Below, piece after piece: positions 58,900-64,000 of a DNA stretch of 64,000 nucleotides (the stretch's first letter is position 1; every line of letters starts with the position of its first letter). A program made the translations under genes and the position numbers. The stretch is taken from NCBI GenBank assembly GCA_963780045.1, contig CAVZZZ010000001.1, forward strand, positions 2,790,001-2,854,000. Reading direction: 5' to 3'. The stretch comes from JANXQG01 sp963780045. GTDB lineage: Bacteria > Planctomycetota > Planctomycetia > Pirellulales > Thermoguttaceae. The notes under the pieces were generated by a model, which saw only the letters and a program-made list of their open reading frames with translations, had not been told where the DNA came from and made no database searches.

Positions 58900-60024
58900 A
58901 TGAGAAGAAACCACTACCGCATCGCAGCGATTGTCGTGGGTCTCTTGTGGTCCGTACTCGCTCGCCAAGCATTGTCTTGCGCGGAAACGCTCACGATTGG
59001 CAGCGCGGCTCCCGATTTTCGCTTGCCCGGCGTGGACGGCAAGAGCTACAGCTTGGATTCGTTCCGCGATGCCGACATTCTGGTGGTCGTCTTCACGTGC
59101 AACCACTGCCCCACCGCCCAAGCCTACGAGGGCCGCATCCAGCAGCTTGCTAGCGATTACAAGGACAAAAAGGTTGCCCTGGTCGCCATCTCGCCCAACG
59201 ATCCGAAGGCGGTGCGGTTGGACGAATTGGGCTATACCGATCTGACGGACAGCTTCGAGGACATGAAAGTGCGGGCCAAGGCGCGACACTTCACGTTCCC
59301 GTATCTCTACGACGGCGACGAGCAAACGGTCTCGCGGGCATTCGGTCCCGTCGCTACGCCGCACGTATTCGTGTTCGACCGGCGGCGAAAGCTCCGTTTC
59401 GTGGGCCGGATCGACAACTCCGAAAACCCGAAGCGAGCCACGTCCCGCGATACTCGCAACGCCATCGAAGCGCTGCTGGCGGGCAAGCCCGTGCCTGTGG
59501 AGAAAACCAAGGTCTTTGGATGCTCGATCAAGTGGGCCGACAAACGCGTCTCGGTCAAGCAGTCCCTGGAGAACTTGGCCAAAGAAGAAGTCAGTCTAAA
59601 GCTCATCGACGAGAAGGGCATCCGCGACCTGGTGAAGAACGACGGAAAGAAGCTGCGGCTGATCAACGTCTGGGCCACGTGGTGCGGCCCCTGCGTGGCC
59701 GAACTGCCGGAGTTCGTAGCCATGAACCGCATGTACCGGCACCGCGACTTCGAGCTTGTTACCATCTCCGCGGACTCGCCGCAGGAAAAAGACAAGGCCC
59801 TTGAGATGCTGAAGCAGAAGCAGGTCGCGGCCAGCAATTTCCTTTTCGACGGTGACGACAAATACAAGCTCATGGAGGCCGTGGACGAAAAGGCCGACGG
59901 CCCGGTCCCGCATACTATCCTCGTCGCGCCTGGGGGAAAGGTCCTCTATCGCAAATCGGGCCCTTGCGATCCGCTGGCAATCAAACGGGCCATCGTGGAT
60001 TATCTCGGCCCCACGTACAAGTAA
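58900..60024 (+). CDS. Double redoxin: peroxiredoxin-like domain plus TlpA-like thioredoxin domain, exported
   Basis: A 374-residue protein. ATG at 58900 with GGAGACG upstream; signal peptide MRRNHYRIAAIVVGLLWSVL. The first redoxin domain, about 30-200, has GSAAPDFRLPGVDGKSYSLD and VVVFTCNHCPTAQAYE (CNHC in place of a peroxidatic Cys). The second, about 205-370, has LRLINVWATWCGPCVAELPE (CGPC) and GPVPHTILVAPGGKVLYRK with cis-Pro. Two CxxC sites in one chain suggest an envelope dithiol-disulfide relay that may receive electrons from the DsbD in this window. Intact. Confidence 0.88.
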   Translation: MRRNHYRIAAIVVGLLWSVLARQALSCAETLTIGSAAPDFRLPGVDGKSYSLDSFRDADILVVVFTCNHCPTAQAYEGRIQQLASDYKDKKVALVAISPNDPKAVRLDELGYTDLTDSFEDMKVRAKARHFTFPYLYDGDEQTVSRAFGPVATPHVFVFDRRRKLRFVGRIDNSENPKRATSRDTRNAIEALLAGKPVPVEKTKVFGCSIKWADKRVSVKQSLENLAKEEVSLKLIDEKGIRDLVKNDGKKLRLINVWATWCGPCVAELPEFVAMNRMYRHRDFELVTISADSPQEKDKALEMLKQKQVAASNFLFDGDDKYKLMEAVDEKADGPVPHTILVAPGGKVLYRKSGPCDPLAIKRAIVDYLGPTYK

Positions 60025-60066
60025 GTGGATCGCGGTTTGGTGGATGCGCAGACTGGTACGCGCGGA

Positions 60067-60978
60067 ATGAACGAAATAGGCAAGCACGGGTCGCGCTGGG
60101 GCGTCCTCTACGCCCTGGCGGCCTACGGTTCGTGGGGCGTGTTTCCGCTGTACTTTAAGGCCGTGGCTGCGGTCCCGCCACTGGAAGTGCTCGCACACCG
60201 GGCAATCTGGTCGTTTGTCATGCTGGCCGTCGTCATGGGCATTCTCGGCCGATGGAACGAGCTGCGGCAAAAGCTGCGGGACCGCAAGTTGATGGCGATG
60301 CTCGGCCTGAGCACGCTGTTCATCGCCGCTAACTGGCTGGTATTCATCTATGCAGTCGGCAGCGGGCATACGCTGCAGGCCAGCCTCGGCTACTTTATCA
60401 ATCCGCTTGCTAACGTGTTGCTGGGCGTAGTGTTCCTGCGCGAGCGGCTGCGGCCTCGACAAATGCTAAGCATCGGTTTGGCCGTGATCGGCGTGATGGT
60501 GCTGATCGTGCTCGTGGGCGAGGTTCCGTGGATCGCTTTGGCCCTTGCAATCACCTTCTCTTCGTACGCGCTGATGCGGAAGCTCATGCCTGCGGACGGC
60601 CTGCTGAGCCTGACCGTCGAAACGCTGCTCATAGCGCCAGCGGGTCTGCTCTATTTGGGCTGCTTGGCGACGACCAACTCCCAACGCTCCTTGGGACACG
60701 GCATGGTGGGTCTGCTGATACTAAGCGGGCCAGTGACTACGGTGCCGCTGTTGTTCTTTGGCGCCGCGGCACGGCGGCTGCGGCTGGCGACGATGGGTTT
60801 CCTCCAGTACGTCTCGCCGACGTTGCAATTCTTGCTGGCCGTCGCGGTATTCGGCGAGGATTTTTCCAAGACCCAGCTCTTAAGCTTCGCCTGCATCTGG
60901 GCGGCGGTGCTGATTTATGCCTTGGACTCGTGGAGTGCGGCCCGCGAGTACCGCGTCGAGGTGTTGGAACCAGACTGA
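60067..60978 (+). CDS. rarD: EamA-family permease, RarD type
   Basis: A 303-residue ten-helix drug/metabolite transporter. ATG at 60067 preceded by GCGGA. RarD-type features: LAAYGSWGVFPLYFKAVAAV, LEVLAHRAIWSFVMLAVV, FIAANWLVFIYAVGSGHTLQ and ASLGYFINPLANVLLGVVFL, ending LQYVSPTLQFLLAVAVFGE. RarD proteins are associated with chloramphenicol sensitivity phenotypes; the natural substrate is unknown. It starts 42 bp after the double-redoxin gene on the same strand. Confidence 0.88.
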   Translation: MNEIGKHGSRWGVLYALAAYGSWGVFPLYFKAVAAVPPLEVLAHRAIWSFVMLAVVMGILGRWNELRQKLRDRKLMAMLGLSTLFIAANWLVFIYAVGSGHTLQASLGYFINPLANVLLGVVFLRERLRPRQMLSIGLAVIGVMVLIVLVGEVPWIALALAITFSSYALMRKLMPADGLLSLTVETLLIAPAGLLYLGCLATTNSQRSLGHGMVGLLILSGPVTTVPLLFFGAAARRLRLATMGFLQYVSPTLQFLLAVAVFGEDFSKTQLLSFACIWAAVLIYALDSWSAAREYRVEVLEPD

Positions 60979-60991
60979 AAGCCACTTCGTC

Positions 60992-62449
60992 TCAAGTTCG
61001 TTTGCGCGGCTTTGGGGCGGCGGCGGCCCTGATTGGCCATTGCTTCGACTCGCTCCGGGCAGTCTTGAGATAGTGCTCGATTCGGGTCACGACGTCCGGG
61101 TGTTGGTCCGCGACGTCCGAATGCTCGGCGAGGTCGCGGCTGAGGTCGTACAGTTCTAGTGCTGCCCCTGGGCACTTGCGGATGGCTTTCCAGTTGCCCA
61201 TGCGCACTGCCTGTTGCGACGGCCCCTCGTGGAACTCCCAATACAGGAACTCGTGATGTTTCTGCACGCCCTGGTCCAGGAGTGTGGGAACGACCGAGAT
61301 GCCGTCGATTCCCGCCGGAATCATGGCGTCGGCGCCCGCCAGTTCAGCCAGCGTCGGCAGGACGTCCCAAAATGCCCAGGGAAGGTCGCTGACTCGGCCG
61401 GCAGCGATTCTGCCCGGCCAGCGCACCAGCATCGGCTCGCGGATGCCGCCGTCGTGCAAGGACCGCTTCGCGCCTTGCAGCGGCCCGCTGCTGTGGAAGA
61501 ACTTCGGATCGACGCCTCCCTCCAAGTGCGGACCATTATCGCTGGTGAAGAAAACGATGGTATTGCGGTCAATGGCCAGCTCGCGGAGTTTCGCCATCAA
61601 GCGCCCCACGTCGGCGTCCATGCGCGTGATCATGGCGGCCTTGCCCTTCTCCGGCGCAGGCCAGGGTTCGCGCCCGTAGATGCCGAGGTCGGGAACCTCC
61701 ATGCCATTGGGCTTTGCTTCGTTGTTGGCATGAGGAATCGTGAACGCCAGATAGAGAAAGAACGGCGACTTGGCGTGGTTCGAGACGAAATCCAGCGACT
61801 CCTGGGCGAACAGCTCCTCGGAATAGACGACTTTCTTGGCGGCCACGCCACTGCCGAATTCCCGTCCGCGCACGGCAGGGACGACGTTGGGCAACGGCAC
61901 CTTCTGGTCGTTGCGCCAGAGGAAATCGGGATAGTAGTTGTGGGCATGGTTCTGGTTCAGGTAGCCGAACCAGTAGTCGAAGCCTTTCTTGTTGGGAGTG
62001 CCCGTTGTCCCCGCGTCGCCCAGTCCCCACTTGCCGATGATTCCCGTAGCATAGCCCGCCTGCTTGAGAACCTCGGCGACAGTCACGTCCCCCGGCTGCA
62101 AGGGGACGAGCGCGTTGCCGCGGATACGGGCGTGTCCGGTGTGGTAGCCGGTCATCAACGTGCAACGGCTGGGGGCGCAGACCGTGCTGCCGGCGTAGCA
62201 ATCGGTGAAGCGGAGTCCCTCGGCCGCTATTCGGTCGATGTGCGGCGTCTTGATCCGCTCTTGGCCGTAGCACCCCAGGTCGCCGTAACCGAGGTCATCG
62301 GAGAGGATGAAGATGATGTTGGGCTTCTCAGCCGGTTTCACAGCCGGTTTCTCGGCGGCCGAAGAGACGTCGCCGCGGCCCAGAGAAATCGCAAGGATCG
62401 CCATCAGGCGCAGCAAGAATCGCGTAGATCGCATTGTCACAGTTCCCAT
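60992..62449 (-). CDS. Type I sulfatase (formylglycine-dependent), exported
   Basis: A 485-residue protein; signal region MRSTRFLLRLMAILAISLGR (ATG at 62449 or 62434). Sulfatase core PNIIFILSDDLGYGDLGCYG supplies the Asp-Asp metal ligands. VCAPSRCTLMTG is the C-x-P-S-R motif whose Cys becomes formylglycine. GKWGLGDAG and IVFFTSDNGPHLEGG complete the site. Similar to arylsulfatase A-like planctomycete enzymes that remove sulfate from algal polysaccharides. It needs an FGE; the SUMF1-fold proteins in this window lack the usual Cys pair, so the maturase is probably elsewhere. Convergent with rarD. Confidence 0.93.
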   Translation of the reverse strand: MGTVTMRSTRFLLRLMAILAISLGRGDVSSAAEKPAVKPAEKPNIIFILSDDLGYGDLGCYGQERIKTPHIDRIAAEGLRFTDCYAGSTVCAPSRCTLMTGYHTGHARIRGNALVPLQPGDVTVAEVLKQAGYATGIIGKWGLGDAGTTGTPNKKGFDYWFGYLNQNHAHNYYPDFLWRNDQKVPLPNVVPAVRGREFGSGVAAKKVVYSEELFAQESLDFVSNHAKSPFFLYLAFTIPHANNEAKPNGMEVPDLGIYGREPWPAPEKGKAAMITRMDADVGRLMAKLRELAIDRNTIVFFTSDNGPHLEGGVDPKFFHSSGPLQGAKRSLHDGGIREPMLVRWPGRIAAGRVSDLPWAFWDVLPTLAELAGADAMIPAGIDGISVVPTLLDQGVQKHHEFLYWEFHEGPSQQAVRMGNWKAIRKCPGAALELYDLSRDLAEHSDVADQHPDVVTRIEHYLKTARSESKQWPIRAAAAPKPRKRT

Positions 62450-62582
62450 CGCAAATGGTCCTCCATCATATTCGTGGAATTGCTATCCATTGTCGTCCAA
62501 GGGACGTCGCAACTCAAGCGGTGGAGGAGGAACCACCTGTATGAACCAAGAAGCCCGAATCACAACCAACGATTCGGGTTTC

Positions 62583-63928
62583 TCACGCGCAAAGTTCCGC
62601 CAGCCGCGCAACGGCCGCCTCGCACTGTTGGTCCGGGCAGTGGCGGGCATACTTCGCCGCGAACTGCCGGGCGGAATCGGCATATTCGTCGAAGCGGACA
62701 ATCGCCTGCACTTCCGCAGCCAGCGCCGGCGATGGCTTCATCGAACCCATCACGCCCGCCTTCAGGCGCACAACCGCCCGCGCGTTGAGCTCCTGCTCGA
62801 CGAAAATGGGGAATTGCAGCACGGGCTTCCCGGCCAACAGGGCCAAGACCGTGCTGCCGTGCGTGCCATTGAGGATCGCCGCGTCGCACTCGCCGATCGC
62901 GCGGCGGAGATCGAGCCGCCGCGTTTCGATCCGCAAGTTGCCGCCGCCGAACCGCTTCGGCAAGTCCGCCGGGCAAGGCTCGACGCGGATGATCGCGGAA
63001 CACTCCGACTGGCCCAAGAGCGTCAAGAGCTGCGGCAGGGCCTGAAACGGCTTCAAGTAGCCAATCACCCGCTTGCCGTTGCCCGCCGGCCACTGCGGCG
63101 CCTCCCCGCCCGTCGGCATCCACGGCCCGCGATACACAATCTCCCCTCGCCCTCCGGAAGGTGGGCAGGGTGTGGGGCGGCCTTGCTCCCCTCGCCCTTC
63201 GGGAGAGGGGCCGGGGGTGAGGGAGTTTGTGGTGAGGGCGTTTCGCTGCTCCCGATAATGATCGAACTCGGCAAGCGTGGTCAGCAGCACTTCGTCCACC
63301 TCGCTGTAAAGCTGGCCAAGCCGTTCCAGCGGCGGCTGCCCGCGGCGGCCAAGGACGTGATTGACGTTCTCCAGCACGATCCTTTCCGCTTGATACAGCG
63401 CCGGGTCGGGCGGCAGCCAGGGCTGCAAGTCAGGAAACGGAGAGCAGTCCGGCGGGTTGGAGAAGCTGTTGCCCAGGATGACGCGGCGGGCCTTGCATCC
63501 CCGCGCGGCCACCAGCGCGCTGGGGCTGTGATCGAAGATGATCAAGTCCGGCCGGACCAGTTCGAACAGATTCGCCCAGGCGTCGACCGTCGTTTCCAGC
63601 AGCGCGGCATCGCCGAAGCCGATGTTGAACAGCACGTGGGCGAAAGTCCTGGCGACCTCGAAAATCGGCCCCGTCTTGCCGGTCTTGTGCGGTGCCTGCA
63701 GGTAGCGGAGCTTCGGGGACTGTCCCGATTTTTGTGTCAGCAAAAATGGGACTGTCCCCTTTGCCGCGGCGAGCTTTGCGTCATCGAACATCGCCGCGCG
63801 CTGGAAAGGTCCCGCAGCGCCAGGAACACTTCGTGCCCCATCGCGCTCAAGCGGCGGACCGGCACGCCGAAATTGACGAGATGCCCCGTCCCTCCGCCCA
63901 GTTCCCAAGCCAAGAGTACTCGTGCCAT
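62583..63928 (-). CDS. MGT/YjiC-like glycosyltransferase with in-frame repeat insertions (frameshifted)
   Basis: About 448 residues. ATG at 63928: MARVLLAWELGGGTGHLVNF then VPVRRLSAMGHEVFLALRDL, the N-terminal Rossmann fold of UDP-glycosyltransferases. The C-terminal domain has GKRVIGYLKPFQALPQLLTL, AAILNGTHGSTVLALLAGKP (GT-B donor site) and FVEQELNARAVVRLKAGVMG. The frame changes near 63803 in CCAGCGCGCGGCG. Two stretches without family character, KGTVPFLLTQKSGQSP and SLTPGPSPEGRGE..., are encoded by palindromic repeats (63715-63760 and 63141-63224) inserted in frame. Donor and acceptor unknown. Confidence 0.8.
63141..63224. repeat. TPGPSPEGRGE-type GC-rich repeat inside a coding region
   Basis: Two near-identical units CTCCCCTCGCCCTYCGGRA at 63141-63159 and 63187-63205, followed by GAGGGGCCGGGGGTGAGGGA. 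This is the widespread intergenic repeat type that yields TPGPSPxGRGE when translated. Here it lies in frame in the glycosyltransferase gene and would add about 28 residues. Confidence 0.7.
63715..63760. repeat. GGGGACTGTCCC palindromic repeat inside a coding region
   Basis: GGGGACTGTCCCGATTTTTG, loop TGTCAG, then CAAAAATGGGACTGTCCCC: two inverted arms forming a 46-bp hairpin, REP-like. It lies in the glycosyltransferase gene and encodes KGTVPFLLTQKSGQSP, which has no counterpart in the family. Confidence 0.7.
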
Positions 63929-64000
63929 AGTTCGTTGTCCTTGAGAGATCCCGCTGACCGCGACGCGCGGGCCGAGGCCAGGAAGAGGGGTTGATGGATC

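Noticed and set aside
58887..59245. Alternative frames over the double-redoxin start
   Set aside because: They lack the signal peptide and redoxin motifs found in the frame starting at 58900.

Overview
The window looks like a chromosomal segment of a planctomycete, probably Pirellulales-like. It is GC-rich and carries a typical planctomycete gene set: a DUF1559 prepilin-like protein, DUF1573, DUF1080 and DUF4337 proteins, several proteins with the formylglycine-generating-enzyme (SUMF1) fold, a type I sulfatase, and very large PEP-CTERM surface proteins. This assignment is inferred from protein families; no rRNA is present. The only RNA gene seen is tRNA-Ala(TGC).

Layout. 1-1409: a ubiquitin-like protein and a UBA3-like E1 enzyme, cut by the window edge. 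1569-9151: dsbD, glnB, a four-helix-bundle (S23-type) gene between purine tracts, a polytopic membrane protein, a LarA-like racemase and a DUF1559 protein, with two copies of a ~106-bp inverted-arm repeat. 9341-20741: zwf, a DUF433/DUF5615 toxin-antitoxin pair, DUF502, a Spy-like protein, an LmbE deacetylase, ThuA, DUF1080-SUMF1, DUF1573, DUF4337 and hemL. 20879-30259: rho, thioredoxin/YHS protein plus Gfo/Idh oxidoreductase, DUF3467, a SUMF1-fold lipoprotein, a secreted protein of unknown function, a toxin-antitoxin pair with a broken toxin, and a beta-propeller-like protein. 30260-31285: gene-poor, repeat-rich. 31286-37510: SGNH/MBOAT O-acetylation pair, a nucleotidyltransferase, a second SUMF1-fold lipoprotein with a PD40 protein, and MscS. 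37723-52835: two giant autotransporter-repeat PEP-CTERM proteins in tandem. 52886-64000: a sugar MFS transporter with a DUF5107-TPR protein, tRNA-Ala, a double redoxin, a RarD-type permease, a sulfatase and a glycosyltransferase.

How genes may work together. The MBOAT/SGNH pair, the PEP-CTERM proteins, the sulfatase, the SUMF1-fold proteins and the glycosyltransferase point to an elaborate, modified, polysaccharide-rich cell surface. DsbD, the thioredoxin/YHS protein and the double redoxin point to extracytoplasmic thiol chemistry. DUF5107-TPR, the sugar MFS transporter, Gfo/Idh and ThuA suggest use of complex carbohydrates.

Quality warning. About 26 apparent frameshifts interrupt otherwise well-conserved genes, including hemL, zwf and glnB. 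Most lie at or beside the tetramer GCGC, which suggests systematic base-calling errors at a modified motif rather than pseudogenes. Coordinates of such genes are given for the reconstructed gene. One frameshift, in the RelE-like toxin, is instead a clean 10-bp tandem duplication and is probably real.
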